A DNA stretch of 64,000 bases from Bacillota bacterium (GTDB lineage: Bacteria; Bacillota; Clostridia; Clostridiales; Clostridiaceae): the NCBI GenBank assembly GCA_021781745.1, contig JAJXWH010000002.1, positions 71,974 to 135,973 on the forward strand. Direction: 5' to 3'. The translations under genes and the position numbers were made by a program. Positions within the stretch are counted from its first letter, which is position 1; the number at the start of each line of letters is the position of its first letter. Below, one piece after another: positions 19,031 through 28,614 of the stretch. The notes beneath the pieces are model-generated. The model had not been told where the DNA came from, ran no database searches, and saw only the letters and a list, made by a program, of their open reading frames with translations.

Positions 19031-21121
19031 TTAGAATTCATCGTAAGGATTGTTGTTTGTTTCATTAGATTCTTCTGTAATAATATTATCAGTTTGCCCA
19101 TAAGATATACTTTTATTCTGAGCCTCTGTCTCATCATTCTTTTCTGAAGACGAATATTTTTTTTCAGGCTTATCATCTATTACAACATCTAAAGCATGCT
19201 TTTTAGCTCTTCTTTCTGCTAATTCTTTTACTTTCTTTTCATTTTCAGATTTTTCTTTTTCCTTCTCTTCTTTCATTTCTGGATATTTTTCATATACTAA
19301 ATCAAAGAATTCTTCTCCAAAAATCGTTTCTTTTTCTAAAAGCACTTCTGAAATCTTATCTAATAAATCTCTATTTTCTCTTAAGATTCTTCTAGCATTT
19401 TGATGTGCAGTTCTTATTATTTTTAGTGTTTCCTCATCTAAAATAGTTGAAGTTTCTTCACTGCAATTTCTAACTGCTCTACCATCTAAATATCTATTTT
19501 GTACTGATTCTAATGCCATCATATCAAATCTTTCACTCATACCATAAATAGAAACCATACTTCTAGCTTGTTGTGTAGCTCTCTCTATATCATTTGAAGC
19601 TCCTGTAGAAACCAAATCAAAGACTTCCTCTTCTGCTGACCTACCGCCTAGCATAACTGTTATTTGATTAATTAATTCTTCCCTAGATGTTAGATACTTT
19701 TCTTCTTCTGGTAATTGCATAGTATAACCTAAGGCTCCCATAGTTCTAGGTACTATTGTTATTTTATGTACAGGATCTGCACCTTTAAGCATAGCTGCAA
19801 CAAGTGCATGCCCTACTTCATGGAAAGCAACAACCTCTCTTTCCTTAGGTGATAAAATTCTATCTTTCTTTTCTTTACCTGCAATTATAACTTCAACGGC
19901 TTCTCTTAAGTCTTCTTGAAGGACGGTTTTTCTTCTTCTTCTTACGGCTCTTAATGCACCTTCATTTATAATATTGGCAAGATCAGCTCCTACAGCTCCT
20001 GGAGTACTTTTAGCTATTTCAGCTAAGTCTACATCAGGCCCTAAAATTACATTCTTTGCATGAACGTGAAGAATAGCTTCTCTTCCTTTAAAATCAGGCC
20101 TATCAACTATAACTCTTCTGTCAAATCTACCTGGTCTTAGAAGTGCCTTATCAAGAATTTCTGGTCTATTTGTAGCTCCAAGAATAACTATACCTTTAGA
20201 TGAATCAAATCCATCCATTTCAGAAAGTAATTGATTTAAAGTTTGTTCTCTTTCATCGTTACTTTGCATTTGATTATCTCTACTTTTACCTATTGCATCA
20301 ATTTCATCTATAAATATTATGCATGGTGATTTTGCAACTGCATCCTTAAATAGTTCTCTAACTCTTGAAGCTCCAACACCAACAAACATTTCAACAAAAC
20401 TTGAACCTGAAAGTGAGAAAAATGGTACTTTAGCTTCTCCTGCTACAGCCTTTGCAATAAGTGTTTTACCCGTTCCTGGAGGACCCACAAGTAATACACC
20501 CTTTGGTAATTTAGCTCCAATTTCAGTATATTTAGCTGGACCATTTAAGAAATCTATTACTTCTTTTAAGGATTCCTTGGCTTCTTCCTGTCCTGCCACA
20601 TCATCAAAGGTTACTTTAATTTCACTTTCCATATAAACTTTGGCGTTATTTTTACCGATGCCCATGACACCGCCTCCGCCGCCTCCCATTTTAGAGAACA
20701 AGAATCTCCACATAAAGAAAATGAGAACCATAGGAAGTATCCATGTAAGTAAGAAATTCATAATAGGCGTTTCTTTAGGATTTTTACCTGTAAAGTCAAC
20801 ACCTGCTGCATTTAACTTAGGTATAAGGGTTTCATCATTTATATTTACTGTATATAAAGTTTTGCCTTTATACTCAGCATTATTTTCACTTGGTGTTATT
20901 ATTAAATTTTCACTAGTTATAACAACTTTTGAAATTTGTTTGTCATCCAACAATTTTATGAAGTCATTATAATTAATTTCCTTAGTCGTTGCTGTATCTT
21001 TTGCATAATTGAATGCCATTAAAAACGCAAAAGCTATTAAAAAATAAGTAATCGCCATAGTAATGGAATTCTTATTTTTATTATTCCTTTTATTATTTTT
21101 ACCGCCATTATTGTTCTGCAT
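19031..21121 (-). CDS. ftsH: ATP-dependent zinc metalloprotease FtsH
   Basis: 696 residues. There are two N-terminal membrane segments (about residues 21-40 and 125-143), the second followed by the Gly-rich [15 protein letters not shown]. The AAA+ domain has Walker A GPPGTGKT, Walker [12 protein letters not shown] and the second region of homology [20 protein letters not shown]. The protease zinc site is HEVGH (within the HExxH rule; many FtsH have HEAGH), with the distal Asp region in [14 protein letters not shown] long charged C-terminal tail of about 90 residues follows. It degrades misassembled membrane and regulatory proteins. Start ATG behind AAGGTGATTAG; the DUF3006 gene lies 59 bases upstream in the same direction. 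Confidence 0.96.
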   Translation of the reverse strand: MQNNNGGKNNKRNNKNKNSITMAITYFLIAFAFLMAFNYAKDTATTKEINYNDFIKLLDDKQISKVVITSENLIITPSENNAEYKGKTLYTVNINDETLIPKLNAAGVDFTGKNPKETPIMNFLLTWILPMVLIFFMWRFLFSKMGGGGGGVMGIGKNNAKVYMESEIKVTFDDVAGQEEAKESLKEVIDFLNGPAKYTEIGAKLPKGVLLVGPPGTGKTLIAKAVAGEAKVPFFSLSGSSFVEMFVGVGASRVRELFKDAVAKSPCIIFIDEIDAIGKSRDNQMQSNDEREQTLNQLLSEMDGFDSSKGIVILGATNRPEILDKALLRPGRFDRRVIVDRPDFKGREAILHVHAKNVILGPDVDLAEIAKSTPGAVGADLANIINEGALRAVRRRRKTVLQEDLREAVEVIIAGKEKKDRILSPKEREVVAFHEVGHALVAAMLKGADPVHKITIVPRTMGALGYTMQLPEEEKYLTSREELINQITVMLGGRSAEEEVFDLVSTGASNDIERATQQARSMVSIYGMSERFDMMALESVQNRYLDGRAVRNCSEETSTILDEETLKIIRTAHQNARRILRENRDLLDKISEVLLEKETIFGEEFFDLVYEKYPEMKEEKEKEKSENEKKVKELAERRAKKHALDVVIDDKPEKKYSSSEKNDETEAQNKSISYGQTDNIITEESNETNNNPYDEF

Positions 21122-21180
21122 CTAATCACCTTCCTTAATATTCTTTTAATCTTTTTATCTTGCAATGTTTATCGATTAGA

Positions 21181-21402
21181 TCATTCTTCCCACATATCTT
21201 TCACAATTTTATCTATCTCTCTTTTTCGATATACTGTGAGACTTTCATCTATTTCAAAATATTCATCCTTATTAATTAAAATATCTCCTTCTTTAAAATC
21301 ACCTTGAATGCTGTCTAAAGATATTCTATCCATCTCTCCATTTTCCTTTTCGACAATAACATAACTACTCTCTACTCTATCTATTATATACTTTTCATGC
21401 AT
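21181..21402 (-). CDS. DUF3006 family small protein
   Basis: 73 residues. The pattern IIDRVESSYVIVEKENG...DSIQGDFKEGDIL matches DUF3006, a small beta-rich family common in clostridia, often encoded near secreted hydrolases or signal peptidases. The charged C-terminus (YRKREIDKIVKDMWEE) is a short helix. No catalytic residues or membrane segments are seen. It sits between ftsH and lepB with the same polarity and is probably co-transcribed. Function unknown. Confidence 0.75.
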   Translation of the reverse strand: MHEKYIIDRVESSYVIVEKENGEMDRISLDSIQGDFKEGDILINKDEYFEIDESLTVYRKREIDKIVKDMWEE

Positions 21403-21449
21403 CTAACATCCTCTTTTCATAATATAATTAATTATAAGATTAGTATGCT

Positions 21450-22106
21450 TTATTTTAAACTGCCAAAATCTTTAAATGGATAATATTTAAATCTTGCTAT
21501 CCCTTGTATATTAGAAGCATCTATATATGGATTTATCCACTTTCTAGCATCATTTGAACGTGCTCTATTGTCTCCTAAGAAAAAGAATTTATTTTTAGGT
21601 ACATCAAAAACGCCATCAAATTTTTCATTATTTTTTACATAGTCTTCTTTTATATCCTCCCCGTTTATATTAACAATACCATCATGTATTACAATATGAT
21701 CTCCTGGAAGCCCTATTGCCCTTTTAATTAATAGTTCATCAAGTTCTTCAGAAAAAAATACAACTATATCTCCTCTTTTAATTTTGCTAGTATCATATAC
21801 TCTAGTCACCATTAGCTTATCGCCCACATTTAAAGTTGGCACCATTGATTCACTTGGAATATAAACATTATAAACTAAAAACTTGTTTATTAAAATTGCT
21901 ATTCCTATCGCAGCTATAATAGGAATAATCCACTCTCTAAAAAAACCGCTCTTTGCTGTAAATAGCGCTAAAAATCCTTTATTTGATAAGTTTTCTTTAT
22001 TCTCTAAGCTACTGCTTCCTTCTGAATAATGAACATTATCTATATTAGTAATACCATCCTTGTTACTTATATCTTTGGATTTTATTATATCATCATCTTC
22101 TCTCAT
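21450..22106 (-). CDS. lepB: Signal peptidase I (upstream-extended copy)
   Basis: 218 residues. One membrane anchor (about residues 58-80, WIIPIIAAIGIAILINKFLV) follows a ~50-residue polar, acidic N-terminal extension that the neighbouring copy lacks. The catalytic Ser is in YIPSESMVPTL, the Lys general base in LLIKRAIGLPGD, and the box E motif is FFLGDNRARSNDAR. It cleaves signal peptides from exported preproteins on the outer face of the membrane. Start ATG behind GGGAGAAC. It lies in a row with a second signal peptidase gene; the spacer between them contains a multi-hairpin element. Confidence 0.92.
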   Translation of the reverse strand: MREDDDIIKSKDISNKDGITNIDNVHYSEGSSSLENKENLSNKGFLALFTAKSGFFREWIIPIIAAIGIAILINKFLVYNVYIPSESMVPTLNVGDKLMVTRVYDTSKIKRGDIVVFFSEELDELLIKRAIGLPGDHIVIHDGIVNINGEDIKEDYVKNNEKFDGVFDVPKNKFFFLGDNRARSNDARKWINPYIDASNIQGIARFKYYPFKDFGSLK

Positions 22107-22122
22107 TAATGTTCTCCCTTTT

Positions 22123-22256
22123 TATAATTAATAGTTAATAATTAATGATTAATGAGGAAATTACTTCGTAATTTCTTAAATAGTATGTTTAATAGAAATT
22201 TCCGAAGGAAATTTATTCCTTAATTATTCGTCATTCATCATGCATTATTCATCATT
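22123..22256. repeat. Modular multi-hairpin spacer element between the two lepB genes
   Basis: A+T-rich short repeats (AATTAATAGTTAATAATTAA) form one outer arm and AATGATGAATAATGCATGAT (minus strand) the other. Between them are two compact hairpins: GAAATTACTTCGTAATTTC and AAATTTCCGAAGGAAATTT. The layout is the same as in the element at 46263-46384 although the arm sequences differ. Confidence 0.65.
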
Positions 22257-22806
22257 TAAGTACTTTAAAGTGATTAAATGGATAATATATTATTCTAGCC
22301 TTTCCTTCAATATATGATTCATCAACATAAGGATTTTTCCAATATCGTGAATCATCAGAATTAGCTCTATTATCACCTAGAAAAAAGTATTTATGTGGCG
22401 GTACCTCATATGAACCATTCTTTATTTCATTATTTTTTACATAATCCTCATTAAGCTTTTGTCCATTTCTGAATACAACTCCATCTTTAATGTCTATTTT
22501 ATCACCTGGGAGTCCTATTAACCTTTTTATTAATATTTCACCTTTGAATTCATCATTCTTAAATAGTACAATGTCTCCTTCTTTTAAATCATTTGGATTA
22601 TGAACTCTTGTTACAATCAATCTATCCTTTACTTCTAATGTTGGAATCATAGATCCACTAGTAATCCAAACCCCATATCCGACAAAATACCATATAAAAG
22701 CTGCTATACAAGCAACAACAGCAATATCAATTACCCATTCCCATATTACTGATTTTTTCTTTAACTTTTGGGTCTCTAAAGCTCGATTCTCATTATTTTC
22801 TGCCAT
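22252..22806 (-). CDS. lepB: Signal peptidase I
   Basis: 184 residues. A single N-terminal membrane segment (about residues 20-45) precedes the catalytic domain. Ser is in WITSGSMIPTL, Lys in ILIKRLIGLPGD, and the C-terminal motif is FFLGDNRANSDDSR. Start ATG behind GGAGGAAATTCT. The duplicate gene downstream differs chiefly by a longer acidic N-terminus. Two adjacent type I peptidases suggest overlapping or specialised preprotein sets; that is inference. Confidence 0.92.
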   Translation of the reverse strand: MAENNENRALETQKLKKKSVIWEWVIDIAVVACIAAFIWYFVGYGVWITSGSMIPTLEVKDRLIVTRVHNPNDLKEGDIVLFKNDEFKGEILIKRLIGLPGDKIDIKDGVVFRNGQKLNEDYVKNNEIKNGSYEVPPHKYFFLGDNRANSDDSRYWKNPYVDESYIEGKARIIYYPFNHFKVLK

Positions 22807-23162
22807 AGAATTTCCTCCATATCACATAATCAAAATAATTATATATTTTATAGTATATTGAATATTCTATCTTATATAATTATTCTTATTCTTTACTTTC
22901 TTTTTTCATACTATCTTAGTATACCATAATTTGTTCTATAAAATATTTATAAGTTGTTAACTTTTAGACAATTTAATTGTCTTTATTATGAATTCAACAT
23001 TTTTACATTATATTCAAAATATTTATATATAAACTCTTTGCAGATTCTTTAGAACAAAAATATGCACTAATCCTAAAAATTAGTGCATATCCCTGTTATA
23101 TAATCTTGGGAAAATAGCAGAAACTTGACTCTATCCTTCACTGAATAACTAATTTACATGCC
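22807..23162. other. Spacer between lepB and lysA
   Basis: 356 bases. The right part is the promoter region of the lepB operon (minus strand). The left part contains the lysA terminator described separately. I see nothing else. Confidence 0.3.
23054..23090 (-). terminator. lysA terminator
   Basis: On the minus strand ATATGCACTAAT pairs with ATTAGTGCATAT around TTTTAGG and runs into TTTTTGTT. It is a textbook intrinsic terminator 73 bases past the lysA stop. Confidence 0.85.
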
Positions 23163-24458
23163 TTACTCAATATCATTTTTTAACAAATCATCATAGGATT
23201 CTCTTCTACAAATTAATCTTGCTGCATTATCTTTAACCATAACCACTGCCGGTTTTGGTATTTTATTATAATTACTCGACATAGAATAACCATATGCCCC
23301 TGTTGTCATTATTGCCAAAATATCTCCACTCTTAACTTCAGGAAGTTTAACATTTTCTAATAATATATCTCCAGATTCACAGCATTTTCCTGATATAGTT
23401 ACAGTTTCTTCTGAAACATCTTCAATTCTATTAGCAACAATGCATTCGTACTCCGCATTATATAGAGCTGGTCTTATATTATCAGTCATTCCACCATCTA
23501 CTGAAACATATTTTCTGACACTTGGAATTTCTTTTACTGAACCAACAGTATATAGAGTGATCCCTGCATTAGCTACAATGCTTCTTCCTGGCTCTATTGT
23601 AAGGATTGGTCTTTCTTGGCCTGTTCTTGCACAAACTTCATCAACCTTATTAATTATTGTACTACAATATTCTTCTGTACTTTTAGGCTCATCTTCCTTG
23701 GTATAGTATATACCAAACCCACCACCAAAATCTACTTCTTTTATTAAGTAACCAAGGTTTTCTTTAGTAGTTCTTACAAGTCCTAGCATTATTTCTACTG
23801 CATCTTCATACGGCTCTAATTCAAAGATTTGCGATCCTATATGACAATGTATCCCTGCAAGATTTATATTCTTTAAACTAATAGCCTTTTTGATTGCATC
23901 CTCTATAACAGTTCCAACTGGTGAAAAACCAAATTTAGAATCTATTTGTCCTGTCTTAATATAATCGTGTGTATGTGCTTCAATTCCTGGTGTTATTCTC
24001 AAATAAATATTTTGTACCTTATTATATTCCTTAGCTATGTCATTTAACGCTTCCATTTCGTAATAGTTATCTACTACAAAATTACCAACACCTAACCTAA
24101 CACCTAACTCAATTTCATCTAGTGTCTTATTATTTCCATGGAACATAACTCTTTCAAGAGGGAAATTTGCTTTATATGCAGTATATAATTCCCCACCAGA
24201 AACAACATCTAAATGCATCTCTTCTTCAATTAATAGTTTGCACATTTGAATAGTCAAAAATGCTTTTCCAGCAAAAGCAACTCTATTATCATTTTCATCG
24301 CATTTAAAATACTTTCTATAATCTCTACAATATTCCCTTATTAATGTTTCATCGAATGCATATAACGGACTTCCGTATTCTTTAACTAAATCTTTAGCAC
24401 TAACTCCTCCGATCATTAATTGATTATCTTCTGCCTTCATTGTTCCAAACAATTTCAT
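23163..24458 (-). CDS. lysA: Diaminopimelate decarboxylase
   Basis: 431 residues. It decarboxylates meso-diaminopimelate to L-lysine with PLP. Visible motifs of the fold-III decarboxylases: the PLP Lys in FAGKAFLTIQM, HCHIGSQIFELEPY, DFGGGFGIYY, the phosphate-binding EPGRSIVANAG, and the substrate-contacting GKCCESGDIL with GAYGYSMSSNYN. The ATG at 24458 follows GGGGG and is preferred over an in-frame TTG at 24473. The long leader contains a lysine riboswitch, so expression should fall when lysine is plentiful. It is the last enzyme of the pathway begun by DapA at 12.7-13.6 kb. Confidence 0.95.
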   Translation of the reverse strand: MKLFGTMKAEDNQLMIGGVSAKDLVKEYGSPLYAFDETLIREYCRDYRKYFKCDENDNRVAFAGKAFLTIQMCKLLIEEEMHLDVVSGGELYTAYKANFPLERVMFHGNNKTLDEIELGVRLGVGNFVVDNYYEMEALNDIAKEYNKVQNIYLRITPGIEAHTHDYIKTGQIDSKFGFSPVGTVIEDAIKKAISLKNINLAGIHCHIGSQIFELEPYEDAVEIMLGLVRTTKENLGYLIKEVDFGGGFGIYYTKEDEPKSTEEYCSTIINKVDEVCARTGQERPILTIEPGRSIVANAGITLYTVGSVKEIPSVRKYVSVDGGMTDNIRPALYNAEYECIVANRIEDVSEETVTISGKCCESGDILLENVKLPEVKSGDILAIMTTGAYGYSMSSNYNKIPKPAVVMVKDNAARLICRRESYDDLLKNDIE

Positions 24459-24544
24459 TTTTCTAACCCCCAAAATTTAAATCTTATTAACCTTACCATG
24501 AAGAATTTCTTTTCATATTTGGCTTTATTATGCTTGTCTTGCAC

Positions 24545-24577
24545 TAAAAAACAAAAGCCACAGAGTATATCTGTGAC
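24545..24577 (-). terminator. Leader terminator-like hairpin between riboswitch and lysA
   Basis: On the minus strand CACAGATATACTCTGTG is followed by GCTTTTGTTTTTT. It lies between the lysine aptamer and the lysA start, so it is the natural candidate for the expression platform, though about 135 bases separate it from the aptamer end. Confidence 0.7.
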
Positions 24578-24712
24578 GAGTGGTAAATTACATCAAATGC
24601 CTATGCACAAAATTTTTACTAATTATCAATTTATTAAGAAAATATACCCAAATAAAGTCATCATTTATTTCTTTTTAAATTGCTAATTGTTAACATATAA
24701 TTGCTAACTGAA

Positions 24713-24884
24713 AAATCACCTTGTAGCTCAACACTTTCGTGACAGTTATTCACATATTCTATGAATCCCCAGAAATAAACCACCGCATAATAATTTATTT
24801 CTTCGGCTGTAATACCTTTTAGTATAAATCATCGTCTGCAAACTCCTTATACCTACTATTTATTACAGCACCTCTACCCCAGGC
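24713..24884 (-). promoter_or_regulatory. Lysine riboswitch (L box) upstream of lysA
   Basis: Read on the minus strand, the conserved L-box pieces appear in order: GGTAGAGGTGC, AGTAG, AAAAGG, GCCGAAG, TTTCTGGGG, TGTCAC and GAGCTAC. The helices are visible: P1 GTAG/CTAC, P2 GCTGTAAT/ATTACAGC, P3 GTATAA/TTATAC, P4 GAAATAAA/TTTATTTC and P5 with GTCACGAAAGTG. The aptamer binds L-lysine. The 599-base spacer 24459-25057 otherwise holds the terminator-like hairpin and the promoter region upstream of 24884. Confidence 0.92.
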
Positions 24885-25057
24885 CAAATAATATTTTAAT
24901 AATAAATATTTTATTTATTACTTTATGTTATACTAATCTCATAATTACTTAAGAGATTATAATATCATATTATTAAACTGTTACAAATATGATACCATAA
25001 ATTCAACTTAAATCAATATTTTTTTATTTCATAAGTAGTTAATGAAAAATTGTAACT

Positions 25058-25732
25058 TTATTCTTTTCTATACTCGTCCATAAGATTGCACATAATACTA
25101 GCTGAAGATGGCGGTGTAAAGGTTATAGCATTTGCTCCTGCTTGAATTGTTTCACTAATTGATTCATCAGTTGGCCCGCCAGTTGCTATTATCGGAAATT
25201 CAGGATATCTGCTTCTAATATTCTTTACTATTTTAGCCGTCTTTTTTCCACCAGAAACATTTAATATAGTAGCGCCAGCCTCAATCCTTTTAGCAATATC
25301 TTCATCCTCGGAAATAACAGTTACTATAACGGGTATATCTATGGTTGCTCTAATTTTCCTGACGATTTCATTGCTTGTTGGCGCATTTACTACTACACCC
25401 ATAGCTCCTTTAAACTCCGCATCCATAGCTAAATTTATAACCCTTTTTCCTTGTGTTATTCCTCCACCAACACCACAAAAAACCGGAACATCTGCTGCCA
25501 TTACAAGAGCTTGCGTTATTACTGGCTGAGGTGTAAATGGATAAACAGCAATTATTGCATCTGCATTACTATTTCTTATTAATGCGACATCAGTGCTAAA
25601 TAGTAAAGACTTTATTCTTTTACCGAAAATTTTGATTCCACCACAGTTTCTTATTACTGTAGGAACTTCAATTACATGATTTCTAAGAGTGCCTTTTATT
25701 TGAGGAATAAACTTAACCTCTTTATTTCCCAT
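25058..25732 (-). CDS. Conserved TIM-barrel protein (IMPDH/nitronate-monooxygenase-like fold)
   Basis: 224 residues from the ATG that follows GGAGGGGAAAGATT; an ATG 18 bases upstream sits before the ribosome site and is unlikely. The sequence shows alternating beta/alpha units with GVGGGITQGKRV, AMGVVVNAP, IPVIVTVISEDED, AGATILNVSGGKK and a phosphate-binding-type end IIATGGPTDESI and AGANAITFTPPS. This is the layout of phosphate-binding TIM barrels. In clostridial genomes close homologues are usually named only hydrolase or hypothetical. I do not know its substrate. It is the gene bordering the DnaA-box-rich spacer. Confidence 0.6.
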   Translation of the reverse strand: MGNKEVKFIPQIKGTLRNHVIEVPTVIRNCGGIKIFGKRIKSLLFSTDVALIRNSNADAIIAVYPFTPQPVITQALVMAADVPVFCGVGGGITQGKRVINLAMDAEFKGAMGVVVNAPTSNEIVRKIRATIDIPVIVTVISEDEDIAKRIEAGATILNVSGGKKTAKIVKNIRSRYPEFPIIATGGPTDESISETIQAGANAITFTPPSSASIMCNLMDEYRKE

Positions 25733-26607
25733 AATCTTTCCCCTCCCCATTAACTATTTATCAATTCACTATATAAAAATTCTTTTCAATTGTGCACACT
25801 TTTATAACTTTTAGACTGTGTATTTCTCTATGCAGCTTTGCTGTTGAACCCATACCATTGTATTTTTATTATACTCTTTTATACTATTCTTTAAAGTTAA
25901 ATTTTATATTCTTATATTTATTCACATTATCCACAGTTTTTATCCACAAAATTGTGCATATTGTTTATAAGTATATATTATATATTCTTTTACTGTAAAT
26001 TTTCCAGCAAAAATATCTTGCAAATTTCTATCATCCTGGCTAAATATCCTTATTATTTATGGATTCTAAATAAAAATTTGGTGCATTCAATATAAAATTA
26101 GCCTTATAATGCAGAACTTGGCATCAAAATACTTGTACAACTATTTACTTTAATTGCTCAAATGCCTTGAAATGCTATAGTAAATAAAGAAGTTTTCAGA
26201 ATAATAACTTAAGCTTCATTTCACATGATTCACCTAAGTTATCCACAGATACCATATAGTTATTCACAAAGGCCAATCCTTGTATCTAACTAGCTTCATG
26301 ATACTTTCATATAAAAAAATGTACACTTTGTCCACAACATTATACACAATGATATTATTGTGTGTGTATTTTATGCTTTCCTCAGTCCTTAATAATTTCT
26401 TAATAGTTTATTAACAATCATTAAACCTTATGCGCATGTATTGTAGTATATAAATTCCTATCATATACTTTTAATCAGAAAATAAATTTAAACAAATTTT
26501 CCTTATCTAAAATAGAGCTATTTTCAATGACATTCTATCAACTTGATTACAAATGTTTAACAGATTTATTTAAAATTATTTTTGAATTATTAAGGAGGCT
26601 TGTTTTA
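25733..26607. other. Gene-free spacer with a DnaA-box cluster
   Basis: 875 bases of A+T-rich DNA without a credible gene. Matches to the DnaA box TTATNCACA on the + strand occur at 25918-25926 (TTATTCACA), 25927-25935 and 25940-25948 (both TTATCCACA), 26239-26247 (TTATCCACA), 26260-26268 (TTATTCACA) and 26340-26348 (TTATACACA). A one-mismatch copy, TTGTCCACA, is at 26328-26336. The first three are in near-continuous tandem and the fourth and fifth are 21 bases apart, two helical turns. This is consistent with a DnaA-binding cluster away from dnaA. Promoters of the flanking genes must also lie here. Confidence 0.65.
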
Positions 26608-27576
26608 ATGACACAAAATGATTTTTTTAATATACTCATGGATGGTCTAAAAGATTTCCCAGAAATAAAATTGCAGGATATTATTTCTTACTACGAGCAC
26701 AATTTTACCCTTGGATTAGCTGCTGGAAAAACAGAAGACGAAATCATAAATGAATTAGGAGAACCTAATTCTATAGTTGCTAAATGCAGAAATGAATATT
26801 TTAATATTTTTAGCGATTCAAAACTATCAACTGGCAATGCTTATGCTCCTAGTAGTAGCCATACTAACTTTAACGAAAGTCCAAATACTAATGTACATGA
26901 AGATCTAAGCAACACAAATAATACTATTAATGATACTTTCAACATTAATTCCAATGGGAATGATTTGAAGAATGCCAATGAATTAAATGAAGAAAATGCT
27001 AAACTAAACGATAGTTCTTATGAGCTTCATAATTCTAATATAGCATCTGATGATAAAGAAAGCAATTCCCAAAATAATACCAGGAAAATATCAAATGAAA
27101 ATCTTAGTACTAACAATCTTAATAGAAATAATTTAAATTACAATTCTGATAATAGTGGACAGAATTCAAGCACATTTTCAAATAATTTTACTAGGAAAAA
27201 TTCTAACAATAGTTCTTCACAGATTAGCGTCAACACTATCTTAAGGATTTGCATAGTTGTTTTAACATTGATAATATTTTTCCCAGTTATAACAGGTATT
27301 ATCGGCTTTTTCATTGGGCTTTTTGGTGTAGCACTAAGTATTTTTGTTGCTAGTATTGGTGTATTAATAGGAGGAACCTTTACCAGCATTATTGGTCTCC
27401 CTAATGTACCTGCATTTGTTGCTAATTTTCCATATCCAGTAATAGTATTATTCTCATTAGGATCTATTTCATTATCAATACTTTTAATACTTCTATTTTA
27501 TTATTTTTGCAAGTTTTTTATACGAGTATTCATAAAATTTTATAATTCACTAAAAAACAAAGGAGGTGCATTCTAA
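26608..27576 (+). CDS. DUF1700 / HAAS-domain membrane protein
   Basis: 322 residues from the ATG behind AAGGAGG; an upstream in-frame ATG at 26527 has no ribosome site. Residues 1-75 match the DUF1700 (HAAS) helical domain: FFNILMDGLKDFP, DIISYYEHNF, AAGKTEDEIINELGEP. A long Asn/Ser-rich low-complexity linker (about residues 85-205) follows, then three hydrophobic segments (about 210-235, 240-265 and 275-305). Such proteins usually pair with a PadR-type regulator and a DUF4097 protein in envelope-stress operons. The DUF4097 partner is present; no PadR gene is adjacent. Its stop overlaps the next start (TAATG). Confidence 0.75.
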   Translation: MTQNDFFNILMDGLKDFPEIKLQDIISYYEHNFTLGLAAGKTEDEIINELGEPNSIVAKCRNEYFNIFSDSKLSTGNAYAPSSSHTNFNESPNTNVHEDLSNTNNTINDTFNINSNGNDLKNANELNEENAKLNDSSYELHNSNIASDDKESNSQNNTRKISNENLSTNNLNRNNLNYNSDNSGQNSSTFSNNFTRKNSNNSSSQISVNTILRICIVVLTLIIFFPVITGIIGFFIGLFGVALSIFVASIGVLIGGTFTSIIGLPNVPAFVANFPYPVIVLFSLGSISLSILLILLFYYFCKFFIRVFIKFYNSLKNKGGAF

Positions 27577-28502
27577 TGCAAAAAAAGTTAATTTCCACTC
27601 ATATGAAAATACTTATGCTTATATTATTGCTTTTATCTATTACTTTTTATGTTTCTGGATGCATTACCTTGGTTCAAAGCGGATATAAGCTTTCTGACTA
27701 CGCTGATGAACTGCCATTAAATTTTAATTCTCTTAAATACGATTTAAATTTTAATGGGTTTAACTTTGATTTTAACACCTCTTCTATATCAAAAGATTAC
27801 ATTATCGGCGATAATATTAATGAAGTTGACTTTAATTTAAATTCTCAAGATGTTAATATAACTAACTATGATGGCGAAAGTTTAAAGGTTCAAATAAAAA
27901 GTCACAGTACCATATCTAGCGATTTATCTGAGTCTGAAAGCGGTAATAAATTAATTTTAAGTACTAGATACGACACTCCTGGCAATGCCACTATTTCAGT
28001 AAACATTCCAAACAAGCTCAGAGATAAAGGGATTCTAAAAATAATTACAAGCAGCGGCAGTATAAATGCCACTAATATATCTGTTGATACTTTAAACATT
28101 TCAACAGCTAGTGGTGATATAAATACTATTAATTCAAATTTAAATTATTTGAATTTAGGTAACTCTAGCGGAGATATTCACTTTAAAAATGTAACAGCTT
28201 CTACAGAAACTAAATTCAGTTCATCTTCTGGCGATATTATTGGAGATGGTACTTTGGGAACTGTAACTGGCAACACTACTTCCGGAGATATTGATTTACA
28301 ATTAATAAACTCACTGAATAATGTAGCATTAAGCACTAAATCCGGCTCTGTAACCTTACTCCTTCCTAAAAATAAAGGGTATAAAATCAATTATGAAACA
28401 GTTTCTGGAAATTTAAATTCACCTAAGAATCAGCTTTCCTATGGTGATGAAAGTTCCCTCATCGATATTAATACAGTGAGTGGAGATCTAAATGTTAGGT
28501 AA
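27576..28502 (+). CDS. DUF4097 beta-helix lipoprotein-like protein
   Basis: 308 residues. The N-terminus has a hydrophobic segment with a lipobox-like SGCI (MLILLLLSITFYVSGCITL), so lipid anchoring is possible. The body has repeated short beta-strand units ending in SGDI/SGSI (ITSSGSINATNIS, STASGDINTI, NSSGDIHFKN, SSSGDIIGDG, TTSGDIDLQL, TVSGNLNS, TVSGDLNVR), typical of the DUF4097 parallel beta-helix. It starts at TAATG with GGAGG in the end of the preceding gene, so translation is coupled. Probably extracytoplasmic; function of the family is uncertain. Confidence 0.78.
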   Translation: MQKKLISTHMKILMLILLLLSITFYVSGCITLVQSGYKLSDYADELPLNFNSLKYDLNFNGFNFDFNTSSISKDYIIGDNINEVDFNLNSQDVNITNYDGESLKVQIKSHSTISSDLSESESGNKLILSTRYDTPGNATISVNIPNKLRDKGILKIITSSGSINATNISVDTLNISTASGDINTINSNLNYLNLGNSSGDIHFKNVTASTETKFSSSSGDIIGDGTLGTVTGNTTSGDIDLQLINSLNNVALSTKSGSVTLLLPKNKGYKINYETVSGNLNSPKNQLSYGDESSLIDINTVSGDLNVR

Positions 28503-28538
28503 GTCTTTAATATAAATTGTCAAAGATATAAAAAATAA

Positions 28539-28602
28539 TCACCAAATTATGTAGATAAGGAGATACGTTAGTAATCTCATTCCATAATCTGGTGACTTTT
28601 TT
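28539..28602 (+). terminator. Terminator of the DUF1700/DUF4097 operon
   Basis: TCACCAAATTATG pairs with CATAATCTGGTGA (one mismatch), with an inner GGAGA/TCTC hairpin, and is followed by TTTTTT. Confidence 0.75.
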
Positions 28603-28614
28603 AATTGTGCCTTA

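Noticed and set aside
25918-26348. Chromosomal replication origin
   Set aside because: The DnaA boxes alone do not prove an origin; dnaA, dnaN, rpmH and gyr genes that border clostridial oriC are absent.
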